From CALLMJ01 sp964493765 (GTDB lineage: Bacteria; Bacteroidota; Bacteroidia; J057; CALLMJ01): 25,165 nt of DNA. The position numbers and the translations under genes are program-made. Shown here piece after piece: positions 7,006-16,509 of the stretch (its first letter is position 1; every line of letters starts with the position of its first letter). The notes below the pieces were generated by a model. The model was not told the DNA's origin. It searched no databases and worked only from the letters and a program-made list of their open reading frames with translations. The DNA is taken from NCBI GenBank assembly GCA_964493765.1, contig CAZBPK010000093.1, positions 1-25,165 of the forward strand, given 5' to 3'.

Positions 7006-7362
7006 ATGAATCCTTACGATTTAGGCAAAAAAGGCGAAACCATTGCACAAGAGTTTTATCAAAACCAAGGTTTTATAATTTTAGATACCAACTACCGCTT
7101 TGAAAAAAATGAAATAGATATAGTGGCTTTTAATTTACAAGAATTGGTATTTATAGAAGTCAAAACCAGAAGTTCTCAAGAATGGATATTCCCAGAAGCG
7201 GCTGTGAATGATGAAAAACAAAAACGTATTAAAATTGCCGCTCAATCTTATTTATATGAAAAAAAAATGGAGAATTGTCCTTGTAGGTTTGATGTTATTT
7301 CTATTGTTTTTAATCCCGAGGGAGAGTATCAACTCAAACAATTTATAGATGCTTTTCGTTAA
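7006..7362 (+). CDS. yraN: YraN/UPF0102 family endonuclease-like protein
   Basis: A 118-residue protein of the UPF0102 family, whose usual length is about 115-125. The family has a Holliday-junction-resolvase-like PD-(D/E)XK fold; its exact substrate is not established. The N-terminus DLGKKGETIAQEFY is the family signature. The catalytic core is intact, with Glu36 and Asp38 in NEIDIV and Glu51/Lys53 in FIEVKTRSS. I chose ATG 7006 because homologues start a few residues before LGxxGE; an in-frame ATG at 6958 would add 16 residues without family character and lies upstream of the -7 box. The stop is 3 nt before recG, so the two should be co-transcribed. Pairing a resolvase-like protein with the branch-migration helicase RecG suggests a shared recombination or repair unit, which is inference. 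Confidence 0.9.
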   Translation: MNPYDLGKKGETIAQEFYQNQGFIILDTNYRFEKNEIDIVAFNLQELVFIEVKTRSSQEWIFPEAAVNDEKQKRIKIAAQSYLYEKKMENCPCRFDVISIVFNPEGEYQLKQFIDAFR

Positions 7363-7365
7363 TTT

Positions 7366-9456
7366 ATGAACAAATATTGGCAAACAGATATACAATTTTT
7401 AAAAAAAGTTGGGCCTTTAAAGGCTGGGATTCTCAAACAACACGCCAATATTCATACCTATGAAGATTTACTTTTATTTTTTCCCAGACGTTATGTAGAT
7501 CGTTCTAACTTATTAAATATCAAACAACTTAATCCTTATGAAAATGAACCAATCACGTTAATTGGTCAATTTTCACAATTTAAAATTATCAAAAATACCC
7601 ATAAAAAAAATCGTTTAACTGCAATTTTTAGTGATGGTTCAGGATATGCACAAATCAATTGGTTTCAAGGAATTGAATGGATTCAAAAACGTTATAATCA
7701 TTCTTTAGAAACCTTTATGATTTATGGTAAACCCGAATGGATTCAAGGCATTCCAACTTTTTCTCATCCTGAAATTGAAAAATTAGATGATGAAGGAGGC
7801 TATAAAAAAATTGTTCCTGTTTACCCTAGTTCTGAAATGTTTAAAAAAAATGGAATGGATAACCGCTTTTTTATTTCTGTTATACAATTTCTTTTAGAAA
7901 ACTCCGATAAAGAATTTACAGAATTTATTCCAGAGGAAATTCTATATTCACTACACATAATAGACAGGAAAACCGCTTCATATTATATTCATCAGCCTCA
8001 AACTATTTCCCAACCTGATTATGGTTTAACACGCTTCAAATATGAAGAAATGCTTGCTTTTCAATGGATTATGGAAGCAAAACGTAAAAATTACAAAACC
8101 CAAAAAGCACCCATTTTTGAAAAAGTAGGTGATAAGTTTAACGAATTTTATCAAAATCATTTACCCTTTGAACTCACAGATGCACAAAAAAGAGTTATCA
8201 AAGAAATTCGTAAAGATTGCTCAAAACCTTTTCAAATGAATCGTTTAGTTCAAGGAGATGTAGGCTCAGGAAAAACCATTGTTGCTTTTTTGACTATGCT
8301 CTTAGCAATTGATAACGGTTATCAATGTGCCTTAATGGCTCCAACAGAAATTTTAGCCATTCAACATTACCAAACCATAGAAAAATGGGCGGAATCTATA
8401 CATATTGAAGTTGCCTTACTCACAGGCTCAACCAAAGAAAAACAAAGACAATTCATTATTAATGGTCTTTTAAATAATCAAATTAAAATTTTGATTGGAA
8501 CACACGCCTTAATTGAAGATTATGTACAATTTGCCAATTTAGGTTTAACCATTGTAGATGAACAGCATAAATTTGGTGTAGAACAAAGAGCTAAACTCTG
8601 GAAAAAACGTTCTGATTTATACCCTCATAATTTAGTGATGACAGCTACTCCTATTCCTAGAACTTTATCTTTAACACTCTATGGCGATTTGGAATTATCT
8701 ATTATAGACCAACTCCCAAAAGGACGTAAACCTATAAAAACCAAAATTGTTTCAGAAGCTCAACGCTTACAACTCTTCGGTTTTATTAAACAACAAATTC
8801 AAAATGGAAGGCAAGTTTATTTTGTATATCCCTTGGTGGAGGAGTCTATGAAATTGGATTTAATTGCTGTAAAACAAGGTTACGAAGCAATTCAAAGAAG
8901 TTTTCCGAATACGCTTGTGGGTATTGTTCATGGAAAAATGAAACCTGAAGATAAAGATTCCGAAATGCTACGATTTAAAAAAGGTGAAACCAAAATTTTA
9001 GTCTCTACTACGGTAGTGGAGGTAGGCGTGGATGTCCCTAATGCGAGTATTATGGTCATTGAAAATGCCGAAAGATTTGGATTATCTCAATTACACCAGT
9101 TAAGAGGGCGTGTAGGGCGTGGAGAACATCAATCCTATTGTTTTTTAATCCCCAGTAAAATGAATACCTATACCCAAAAACGTTTAGAAGCTATGGAAAA
9201 TCATACAGATGGTTTTAAAATTTCTGAAATAGACTTACAATTAAGAGGTCCTGGAGACTTTCTGGGAACTCGACAAAGTGGCTTGCCAAAATTTCATTCC
9301 ATTAATATAGTTCACGACACTACCATTGTTGAGGAAGCAAAAAATGTCATCAAAGAATACTTTGAAAATTCCCTACAATCAGCTCAACACAAAAATTTTT
9401 TAGAGTTTGTAAATCATTTTCAAATCAAAATGAATTTGGATAGAATCAATGCTTAA
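7366..9456 (+). CDS. recG: ATP-dependent DNA helicase RecG
   Basis: A 696-residue RecG of full length, a superfamily 2 DNA translocase that remodels stalled replication forks and branch-migrates Holliday junctions. The N-terminal wedge/OB region (about 1-200) includes LLLFFPRRYVDRS, typical of RecG. Helicase motifs are intact: Walker A GDVGSGKT (297-304), MAPTEILA (324-331), the DExH-type box DEQH (398-401), TATPIPRT (426-433), and in the C-terminal lobe STTVVEVGVDVPNA and QLRGRVGRG. The following DGFKISEIDLQLRGPGDFLGTRQSG is the RecG-specific C-terminal block. The start is 3 nt after the yraN stop. Transcription should stop at the long palindrome 9554-9614; a small inverted repeat (9457-9463/9473-9479) directly after the stop lacks a T tract. 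Confidence 0.97.
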   Translation: MNKYWQTDIQFLKKVGPLKAGILKQHANIHTYEDLLLFFPRRYVDRSNLLNIKQLNPYENEPITLIGQFSQFKIIKNTHKKNRLTAIFSDGSGYAQINWFQGIEWIQKRYNHSLETFMIYGKPEWIQGIPTFSHPEIEKLDDEGGYKKIVPVYPSSEMFKKNGMDNRFFISVIQFLLENSDKEFTEFIPEEILYSLHIIDRKTASYYIHQPQTISQPDYGLTRFKYEEMLAFQWIMEAKRKNYKTQKAPIFEKVGDKFNEFYQNHLPFELTDAQKRVIKEIRKDCSKPFQMNRLVQGDVGSGKTIVAFLTMLLAIDNGYQCALMAPTEILAIQHYQTIEKWAESIHIEVALLTGSTKEKQRQFIINGLLNNQIKILIGTHALIEDYVQFANLGLTIVDEQHKFGVEQRAKLWKKRSDLYPHNLVMTATPIPRTLSLTLYGDLELSIIDQLPKGRKPIKTKIVSEAQRLQLFGFIKQQIQNGRQVYFVYPLVEESMKLDLIAVKQGYEAIQRSFPNTLVGIVHGKMKPEDKDSEMLRFKKGETKILVSTTVVEVGVDVPNASIMVIENAERFGLSQLHQLRGRVGRGEHQSYCFLIPSKMNTYTQKRLEAMENHTDGFKISEIDLQLRGPGDFLGTRQSGLPKFHSINIVHDTTIVEEAKNVIKEYFENSLQSAQHKNFLEFVNHFQIKMNLDRINA

Positions 9457-9553
9457 AGTATTATTAGGCAGGTAATACTGATTGGGGATTCACTTCGTTT
9501 TCAGCAATCTTTTTTTCATTTTTTCAAAAGTGTACTAATCACTATGCTTCTCA

Positions 9554-9614
9554 AATCTATCAAAACAGAAAAAGCCCGAAATTTAATTTCGGGCTTTTTC
9601 TGTTTTGATAGATT
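9554..9614. terminator. 61-nt perfect palindrome, bidirectional terminator
   Basis: Left arm 9554-9583 and right arm 9585-9614 are perfect reverse complements over 30 bp, with a single central T at 9584. The core AAAAAGCCCGAAATT / AATTTCGGGCTTTTT is a typical G-C hairpin flanked by A and T tracts that can act in both directions, between converging recG and the large T9SS gene. The right arm overlaps two bases of the T9SS stop codon (9613-9615). Arms of 30 bp are longer than termination needs. Confidence 0.9.
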
Positions 9615-12600
9615 ACTTCACTATAAACTTTCCAGTAACTTGCTGGTCTTTAAATAGCACTCTATAAGTATAAACTCCTGAAGAGTATTCTTCTTTTGAT
9701 AGCTCCATTTTCCATTGACCTTTCATATACTCTCTTTCAGATTTTACTAGTTTTCCGATTGCATCATAAACAAGAACTTCTATATTCCCTTCATCACCAG
9801 TAGCAATAGACAAGGTTGCAAAATCTGTCATAGGATTAGGATAAAACTGAACCATCATAGGAGTTCCATCAGGCAATAAAATCGCTTCTGCAACATTAGA
9901 ATAACGATAATTTCCATTGAAATCTAGGGCTTTATAACGATAATAATACTTGGTATTCCACTCTACTTGCGTATCTAACCATTCATAAGAAGCGTTATTA
10001 CCTTTGGGATTAAAGGTTTGTATTTTTTGAACGTTATTGAAAGAAGGATTTTGCGATTTTTCTAACTCGTAAAGGGCTAAATCTTTTTCTACTAAGCTAT
10101 TCCATTGAACTTGAATGGCTTTTTGAGACTTGATAGGATAGGCTACTAAGGGCGTAGTTTCTACGGGAAGAGGCACATCCGCAGTAACAATAGCAAACTC
10201 AGAGAAAGAATTATAACCTGTTCTTTCAAAATCCGCAATACGAGTACTGCCATGCCAATTCCATTCATCATTAGGTGAAGGTAAAGAAGGAGAACGTTTC
10301 GCTAAAGCTTTTTGACTGCCTGTATAAGTCCAATAACTTGAAGGAATAACCTGTATTCCATAGTCAATAGAACCCGTAGGAATAGGATTCGGAATCATTT
10401 CCCAGTATCCTTCCATTTCTAGATGAGTATAATTATAGCCTGATTCTACTAATGGGGGCGTCCATAAAGTAGAGACTCCTGAGTTATAAAATCTTGCCAT
10501 TAAAGCCGAGGTTCCTGTCAAAGCAGAGTTCATTTTTAAGAAAATCGGCTCATAATAGGTATTATTAGAATTATCGCTACCTACGGGGAAGAAGTAATTA
10601 GAGCCGATGGCAGTATTATTAATGACACGTTGCAAATGCCCAACAATATGTCCCCCCGTTCTATTGATAGCTCCTAAAGCAGGATTCACAACAATCATAA
10701 CATTGGTATAACCCAAAACGTAGTTTCCTAATGAATTAGGAAGATTGAGTAACAATCTAGAATTTGCGGATACGTTTCCTGATGGATAATCTTTGATTCC
10801 CGAACCTGCGAAATTCAATTCATAATATTGAATAGAAGGAGTAGAAGCTAAGGAACGTATCGTTTGATTTCCTAAACCATTAAAACTAATTCTTCCACCC
10901 GCTAAAACATAGCCTCCTGTAAATTCAGGAACTAAAGAAGCCGTAGTATTAAGCGTAGCAATTTGAAGTTCACCGCCTGTCATACGAAGCTCTGCTCCCC
11001 CATTGAATTGGTCTGTGCCGTCAGGAACAATTACTAAACCATTCGTAATAAGCACACGTCTTGTTGCCGTCGTAATGCCTGATTGTAAAGTTTTTGTACC
11101 GATATTAGAAAAAATTAAGTTTCTATAAGGATTGGCAGGAGGTTGCAAACGTAAGGTTTGAGAGCCATCTCCATACAATTCTACAGCAGGAGAATTTTCT
11201 ATATTAGGACCATCAGTATAAGTGTAAGTACCTGTAAATTCAGGAAGTACTACTCCATTTTTAGCCAGTCTTAAACCAGAAGCATTTGCCATAATCAAAT
11301 TAGCCGTTCCATTAAAAGTATAAGTCTGAGCATCTACAATATTCACAGTAGTAGGATAAGTGCCTCCTGTATTGGTAATTCTTACTTCTCCGTTAACGGA
11401 AGTATTTCCTTCTAAATAACGAGTTACGATACAATTTGCGGTCGGATTAGCAAAATGCACACGCGCATAAGTACGATTTCTTAGATATTGAATAGGAGTT
11501 CCTGCGGCTGAAGTATACAATTCCACTACGCTGGGGCTAGACAGGGTGTAAGTCCCTAAAAGCTCGGGGAGCGTAGGATTTCCTGCGGTTTTTGCAACCC
11601 TTAAAGTACAAGCCGAAGCCGCCATCACTAAATCTGCATTTCCATTAAATGTATTGGTTTGAACATCTACTGTAGCAGTACCTTGAATCGTTACTAAGTG
11701 GTTACAAGTAGTAGTACCTGTTTGGAAGGTTTTGGTACCAGAGCTTTGGAATATCATGTCGTAATAAGGCGTAGAACTTCCTGCGGGGAGTTGTCTAGCG
11801 ATTTGGTTTCCTGCACCATAAAAATCAATAGCGCCACCCGTTAACGTATAAGTACCTGTAATTTCAGGAAGCACGACGTTCAATTTCGCTAAACGCAGCT
11901 GCCCACCCGTCATAATCACATTACCCGCTCCATTCAAAGTTCTTGTACCCGCATCTAAAGTTCCAGACTCTATACGTAACTCTTGGGAAATCGTATAATT
12001 TTGTGCAGAGGCTAAAGTAGCCACATTAGCGTTATTTTGTTTTCGGATAACCATTCTTGGGAAGGTAGTAGCTAGACCAATTGTAATATTTTGATTGGTA
12101 GTAACATCTTGAGTAGTAACCGTAGGCGTTCCATAATTATAAGGATTAACCCAAGTGGCAGCCATAGGACCATCAAAAACAAAAGTAGAATTAGAAGTCG
12201 TATTCAAAGTTGTGCCTGCGGCACGCGTAAAATCTTTCTTCAATGTAAGCGTATTATTCCCCATAGTTAACGTTCCATTATTCAGGTTAAAAGAACGGCA
12301 AGATAAACTTGCTTCTAAGTTAAGGGCATGACTCGCTGAACTCCCTGTTTGATAATCTACATCTACATTTAAACCATCTCCCCTATAAACACAAGCATCT
12401 CCCGCAAAAATAATGTCAGCGGCAGAATTACTGGTCGTAGTAGTGATTGCACCGTAATTATTCAAGAAACCTCCTATAGTAAGGGTTCTATCATTTTGAA
12501 GGGTCAGAGTACCAGAATTACAAACGTTTAAAGCCACCGCATTAGCAGAAGAAATCACAGGCATGAACTTGCCAGGTCCTAAGGTTGCTACATCAGGGAT

Positions 12601-14835
12601 GGAGATAGAAGTAGTAGAAGTAGGTACTGCCCCCGTGCTCCAATTAGAAGCAGTATGCCAGTCAGCAGTATTTCCTAACCAGACAGAAGGAGGAGTAGGG
12701 GGAGGTGTGTAATAAATCATTAGCTTATCTACTGCAAAAGAAGGGTCAACGGCTCCTGTTGAACCAGTGATAATAAAGCGAAAACGAATGCGTAAATTAG
12801 GAATATTCGCACACGCTGCAGGCATGTTCCAAGTTACGCGTGTCCATTGACCTTGACCCGATCCACATATTTGTGACCTAATAGTCGTTAAGCTAGAACC
12901 CATAGGGACTGCGGGAGTAGCAGAAGTAAAATTAGGAGATGCAGGAGTAGTCCATGTAGAACCACCATCAGTAGAATACTGAAAATCTGCTCGACAACAA
13001 GTACCTCCACCACGACCAATAAAATCAAATTGTAACACTAAATTAGAAGCACCCACGGTATTGATAAGGGGGCTTTGAATAATATCGGTTTCATTTTGCC
13101 CACCTGCACAAAAAGCTGCTCCTGCACCCGCCGCATAACCAAAATATAAAGACCTATCTCCCGCTCCACCAGTACCACAAGTTCCTGGAGGTCTCGCTGA
13201 CTCACCATCATCTACCCTCCACTGGTTACTAAATCCAACCAAACCACAAACCCCACTTCCTTGATCTTGACTAACTGACCATCCTAAAAGGTTATTATCT
13301 GTACTCCAATCATAGCTAGCAAGAATAATGGTGCCCGCGGAAGCTTCACCACATTCACAATTGGCGGCATTGATATAATTCATTTTAGTTACGTTAGCAG
13401 AGCCATCGGCATTGGTAGCCGTCAAAGTAACGGTATAAAGTCCTACGGCACTAAAAGAAACTTGGGGATTAGCGGAGGTGGCGTTCGTTCCACCTTGATA
13501 AGTTACTGTTCCCGGACCTGAGAAACTCCATAAATAAGAAACGGGAGCCCTACTAGGAACAGAAACGGTTTGATTAGTAAAAGTAGTAACAGTATTAGCC
13601 CCTCCCACAGGCGTAGGCGAGGTCGCACAAACCGTAGTATAATTAGCCATAAAGTCTACCACAGGTAAGCACTGCTGTAAAGTAATATTTCTTGAAAAAC
13701 TGGCTTGACACCCACTTCCATAAAATACTGTCAAAGTAACCGTCTTAGTGCCAAAGGCTTGAGAGTTATCAAACATAAACTGAGGTTCAAAGTCTGTGGA
13801 ACTCGTTCCATTCACATAAGTTGCACCGGGAATATTCCATTGATAGCCCGTAATTCCAGCGCCTGTGGTATTATTGCGTATCGTAGTAACTTGTTCTAAT
13901 TTACATACGGAAACCGTAGTCAAAATAAAATTTCCTACTCCTCCAAAATCGAAATCCACTCTAGGTCCAATTTCTTTGAGTACGATATTATCTACATTGA
14001 AACCTGCCATTAAAGTATAATCGCCTGTAGTATTGATAGCGTCCCCATCATTTCGCCAACGGAAGGCTAACCTCAATGTTGTAATACCTTCACATTCTGC
14101 GGGCAAAAGCCATCTGCGCATTTCCCAGTTATTGCAGGTACCTGCTAAAAACCAAGCGGTAGGCCCAATATTATCTGCTAATACTTTCCAGGTTGTACCA
14201 GAATTAATACTGTAAAGAATGGTGCCATAAGAATGAGCTTGGGCTTGGTCGCCCCCAAGAAAAAATTGCCCCTCTAGATAAATATTACATTTTCCTACGG
14301 TACTAATGTCTTGGGTTAGGTATGCATACTGGTCAGAAGAAGATGCACCAGACGAACCAGGTCCATCTATGTTCAATATAGAATATTCATCGGCATAATC
14401 TTCAGGACCGTTATTTAAACCGAACCAATAACTATCCGAACAGCCTTGGAAAGTAACATGTAAACTCCTATTGGTTACGGAGCCTCCGGGGTCAGGGTTG
14501 GGCAAGTCATTCGGAGCAGAGCAATTATAGTTCCTACCTCGAACAAACCGAGAAGTATAACTTGCCGTAGAACCATTGGGCAAAACACCTGCTGGATTGT
14601 TTTCAGGAGTGTTTACGTCATTAATTATCCAGTAATTGTTACAAGACTGGTTGGTGATATAGTTCAATCCTGTAATCCCCATAGGAGTAGGATTGGTTTT
14701 ACTGCCCGGAGCATTTTCCGTACTCCAACGCGTACTAGCTCCCGCATCATTAAAATCTTCACCCCAAAATACTTGGGCTTCAAGATTTGAAAAAGCAAGG
14801 GCAAGAAATATGAATTTTATGTAAAATTGCTTCAT
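9613..14835 (-). CDS. Large T9SS-secreted adhesin-like protein with PKD and repeats
   Basis: A 1740-residue secreted protein. Signal peptide at about 1-20 (ending NLEA before QVFWGEDF). Residues about 21-290 and 500-710 look like two related jelly-roll/MAM-type beta domains (YGTILYSINSGTTWK; DFQYSTDGGSTW; both ending in a VD-x-(I/L)-hydrophobic strand). They flank PKD-like segments, one likely at about 295-390 and a clear one at 395-490 with SFSAVGLYTVTLTATN. Residues about 715-965 are beta-helix-like, followed by four tandem repeats (968-1380), an anchoring beta region, a fibronectin-III-like linker (about 1560-1655, ending SNVAEAILLPDG) and a T9SS type A sorting domain (1664-1740, FYPNPM to GKFIVK). 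The many Cys residues lie mainly in the N-terminal 700 residues. Such proteins are exported through the outer membrane by PorU/SOV and attached to the surface or released. The ligand is unknown. The start is supported by a promoter with a 20-nt spacer. Confidence 0.9.
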   Translation of the reverse strand: MKQFYIKFIFLALAFSNLEAQVFWGEDFNDAGASTRWSTENAPGSKTNPTPMGITGLNYITNQSCNNYWIINDVNTPENNPAGVLPNGSTASYTSRFVRGRNYNCSAPNDLPNPDPGGSVTNRSLHVTFQGCSDSYWFGLNNGPEDYADEYSILNIDGPGSSGASSSDQYAYLTQDISTVGKCNIYLEGQFFLGGDQAQAHSYGTILYSINSGTTWKVLADNIGPTAWFLAGTCNNWEMRRWLLPAECEGITTLRLAFRWRNDGDAINTTGDYTLMAGFNVDNIVLKEIGPRVDFDFGGVGNFILTTVSVCKLEQVTTIRNNTTGAGITGYQWNIPGATYVNGTSSTDFEPQFMFDNSQAFGTKTVTLTVFYGSGCQASFSRNITLQQCLPVVDFMANYTTVCATSPTPVGGANTVTTFTNQTVSVPSRAPVSYLWSFSGPGTVTYQGGTNATSANPQVSFSAVGLYTVTLTATNADGSANVTKMNYINAANCECGEASAGTIILASYDWSTDNNLLGWSVSQDQGSGVCGLVGFSNQWRVDDGESARPPGTCGTGGAGDRSLYFGYAAGAGAAFCAGGQNETDIIQSPLINTVGASNLVLQFDFIGRGGGTCCRADFQYSTDGGSTWTTPASPNFTSATPAVPMGSSLTTIRSQICGSGQGQWTRVTWNMPAACANIPNLRIRFRFIITGSTGAVDPSFAVDKLMIYYTPPPTPPSVWLGNTADWHTASNWSTGAVPTSTTSISIPDVATLGPGKFMPVISSANAVALNVCNSGTLTLQNDRTLTIGGFLNNYGAITTTTSNSAADIIFAGDACVYRGDGLNVDVDYQTGSSASHALNLEASLSCRSFNLNNGTLTMGNNTLTLKKDFTRAAGTTLNTTSNSTFVFDGPMAATWVNPYNYGTPTVTTQDVTTNQNITIGLATTFPRMVIRKQNNANVATLASAQNYTISQELRIESGTLDAGTRTLNGAGNVIMTGGQLRLAKLNVVLPEITGTYTLTGGAIDFYGAGNQIARQLPAGSSTPYYDMIFQSSGTKTFQTGTTTCNHLVTIQGTATVDVQTNTFNGNADLVMAASACTLRVAKTAGNPTLPELLGTYTLSSPSVVELYTSAAGTPIQYLRNRTYARVHFANPTANCIVTRYLEGNTSVNGEVRITNTGGTYPTTVNIVDAQTYTFNGTANLIMANASGLRLAKNGVVLPEFTGTYTYTDGPNIENSPAVELYGDGSQTLRLQPPANPYRNLIFSNIGTKTLQSGITTATRRVLITNGLVIVPDGTDQFNGGAELRMTGGELQIATLNTTASLVPEFTGGYVLAGGRISFNGLGNQTIRSLASTPSIQYYELNFAGSGIKDYPSGNVSANSRLLLNLPNSLGNYVLGYTNVMIVVNPALGAINRTGGHIVGHLQRVINNTAIGSNYFFPVGSDNSNNTYYEPIFLKMNSALTGTSALMARFYNSGVSTLWTPPLVESGYNYTHLEMEGYWEMIPNPIPTGSIDYGIQVIPSSYWTYTGSQKALAKRSPSLPSPNDEWNWHGSTRIADFERTGYNSFSEFAIVTADVPLPVETTPLVAYPIKSQKAIQVQWNSLVEKDLALYELEKSQNPSFNNVQKIQTFNPKGNNASYEWLDTQVEWNTKYYYRYKALDFNGNYRYSNVAEAILLPDGTPMMVQFYPNPMTDFATLSIATGDEGNIEVLVYDAIGKLVKSEREYMKGQWKMELSKEEYSSGVYTYRVLFKDQQVTGKFIVK
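10696..11934 (-). repeat. Four protein-level tandem repeats in the T9SS protein
   Basis: Residues 968-1380 contain four units of about 95-110 residues, beginning at 968, 1064, 1175 and 1278. Each starts NG-x-(A/G)-x-L/V-x-M, continues with L-(R/Q)-(L/V/I)-A and about ten residues later (L/V)PE-(F/I/L)-(T/L)-G-(T/G)-Y. Later they share (Y/A)-x-x-(L/I/V)-x-F-x-x-x-G-x-K, except the second unit, which diverges and is longer. They look like beta-strand-rich solenoid repeats. The DNA copies differ substantially, so the array is old and not freshly expanded. Confidence 0.75.
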
Positions 14836-14856
14836 AAGTTGTCAATCTTTTTTTTA

Positions 14857-14887
14857 CAAAAGTAGTTTGTTCAATTAGAGAAAGCAA
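14857..14887 (-). promoter_or_regulatory. Promoter of the large T9SS gene
   Basis: On minus, TTG (14887-14885), a 20-nt spacer and TACTTTTG (14864-14857) match the TTG / TAnnTTTG pattern. The ATG follows 21 nt after the -7 box. The remaining intergenic DNA to 15081 is A-rich, with no clear promoter for the plus-strand gene (TATTTTTA at 15058-15065 is a poor match). Confidence 0.65.
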
Positions 14888-15081
14888 TGAGAAGCAAAAA
14901 ATAAATAATAAAAATCTTACAGTTAAAAATTCATAAAAAAATAAAAAAAAACCTATTTAATTAAAATAGACAAAAAAAATCTTACAAAAAAACATTTCTA
15001 CAATCCTTTTATGAAGAGTAAAATCATCTCAAATTCTTTTTATTACTAAAAAAGCATTATTTTTACGCAAAAACTTAAGTC

Positions 15082-16509
15082 ATGAAAATTGAAAATTATT
15101 CTTTATTAACGGATTTGTACCAAATAACCATGGGATATGCGTACTTGAAAAATCAGAAGCATAATCAAAACGCAGTATTCAACTTATATTTTAGAAAAAA
15201 TCCCTTTGGAGGAGAATATGCCATTTCTGCTGGTTTAGATACGGTTATTGATTTTATTCAAAATTTTCACTTTAATCCCTCTGATTTAGAATATTTAGCT
15301 TCATTAAAAGGAAATGATGGGAAACCACTATTTGAACAGGGTTATTTGGATTATTTATCTACCTTACGTTTTACGGGAGATGTTTATGCGATGGAAGAAG
15401 GGGATATTGCTTTTCCGAATATGCCACTCATTCAATTAAGAGCTCCTTTAATACAAGCACAAATTTTAGAGACTCCTTTATTAGCCATTGTAAATTTTCA
15501 GACTTTAATAGCAACGAAAGCGAGCCGTGTAGTGACTGCGGCACAAGGCGACAAGGTATTAGAATTTGGATTAAGACGTGCCCAAGGCATAGATGGAGCT
15601 TTGAGTGCAAGCCGAGCAGCATATATTGGTGGTGTTGATGGAACTTCCAACGTCCTTGCAGGAAAATTATGGAATATTCCTATTAAAGGTACCCATGCCC
15701 ATGCTTGGGTGATGGCTTTCCCTAATGAATTAGAAGCTTTTGAAGCTTATGCTAATACCATGGCTAATAATTGTACTTTTTTAGTAGATACTTATGACAC
15801 TATTCAAGGAGTAAAAAACGCTATTCAGATAGGTTTAAAACTCAAAGAAAAAGGAAATCAATTAGCAGGCATACGTTTAGATTCTGGAGATATGACGGCT
15901 TTAAGTATAGAAGCTCGCAAACTTTTAGATGATGCTGGTTTCACTCAAGCAAGTATTGTGGCTAGTAATGACTTAGAAGAAGATATTATATTTGAAATGA
16001 AAAAAAACGGTGCCAAAATTGATATTTGGGCTGTAGGTACTCATTTAGTTACTGCAAGAAACCAACCCGCATTAGGCGGTGTCTATAAACTTTCGGCTAT
16101 TCAAGAAGGAAACGAATGGAAATATCGTATTAAACTCTCTGAGCAAATTATTAAGATTTCTACTCCAGGTATTTTAGAAACTTATAGATTCTTAGACCCA
16201 CAAGGTTATGCCATGGCTGATGGAACCGTTGATATTCTTCAAGAATATTCAGGCGAATTTGTGAATGAAAAAACTTTACAAAATTTCAACGAAAATCAAG
16301 CAGTTCAAAAAGTACCCTTGTTAAAAAAAGTTTTTGAGAATGGTCAATTGATATATCCAAGAAAAAATTTAGAACAAATACGTTCTTTTTCAACAGAAAG
16401 GAAAAGAATGTTTCCTAAAGAGCTTTTTGATTTATACAAACCCCAACCCTATTTTTGTGCATTAGAAAAAAATTTATTTAATTTGAAGTCTCAAATGGTA
16501 AAAAAATGA
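15082..16509 (+). CDS. pncB: Nicotinate phosphoribosyltransferase
   Basis: A 475-residue cytoplasmic enzyme that joins nicotinate and PRPP (with ATP) to make nicotinate mononucleotide, the entry step of NAD salvage from nicotinic acid. The N-terminal SLLTDLYQITMGYAY (7-21) is diagnostic. FGLRRAQG (162-169), the GGVDGTSN loop (183-190) and KGTHAHAWVMAF (202-213), containing the His phosphorylated in the family, are all present, as is IRLDSGD (264-270) of the phosphate-binding region. The length fits the longer bacterial form. The start at ATG 15082 places the signature at the expected distance. The stop codon overlaps the next start (ATGA, 16506-16509), implying translational coupling to the small gene and through it to aroQ. 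Confidence 0.95.
   Translation: MKIENYSLLTDLYQITMGYAYLKNQKHNQNAVFNLYFRKNPFGGEYAISAGLDTVIDFIQNFHFNPSDLEYLASLKGNDGKPLFEQGYLDYLSTLRFTGDVYAMEEGDIAFPNMPLIQLRAPLIQAQILETPLLAIVNFQTLIATKASRVVTAAQGDKVLEFGLRRAQGIDGALSASRAAYIGGVDGTSNVLAGKLWNIPIKGTHAHAWVMAFPNELEAFEAYANTMANNCTFLVDTYDTIQGVKNAIQIGLKLKEKGNQLAGIRLDSGDMTALSIEARKLLDDAGFTQASIVASNDLEEDIIFEMKKNGAKIDIWAVGTHLVTARNQPALGGVYKLSAIQEGNEWKYRIKLSEQIIKISTPGILETYRFLDPQGYAMADGTVDILQEYSGEFVNEKTLQNFNENQAVQKVPLLKKVFENGQLIYPRKNLEQIRSFSTERKRMFPKELFDLYKPQPYFCALEKNLFNLKSQMVKK

Noticed and set aside
9457..9479. Small inverted repeat directly after recG as its terminator
   Set aside because: The 7-bp AT stem lacks a following T tract, and a far stronger palindrome lies 75 nt downstream.
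10696..11934. DNA-level tandem repeat or CRISPR-like array in the T9SS gene
   Set aside because: The repetition is at protein level with diverged DNA and unit lengths near 300 bp; there are no short identical repeats with spacers.
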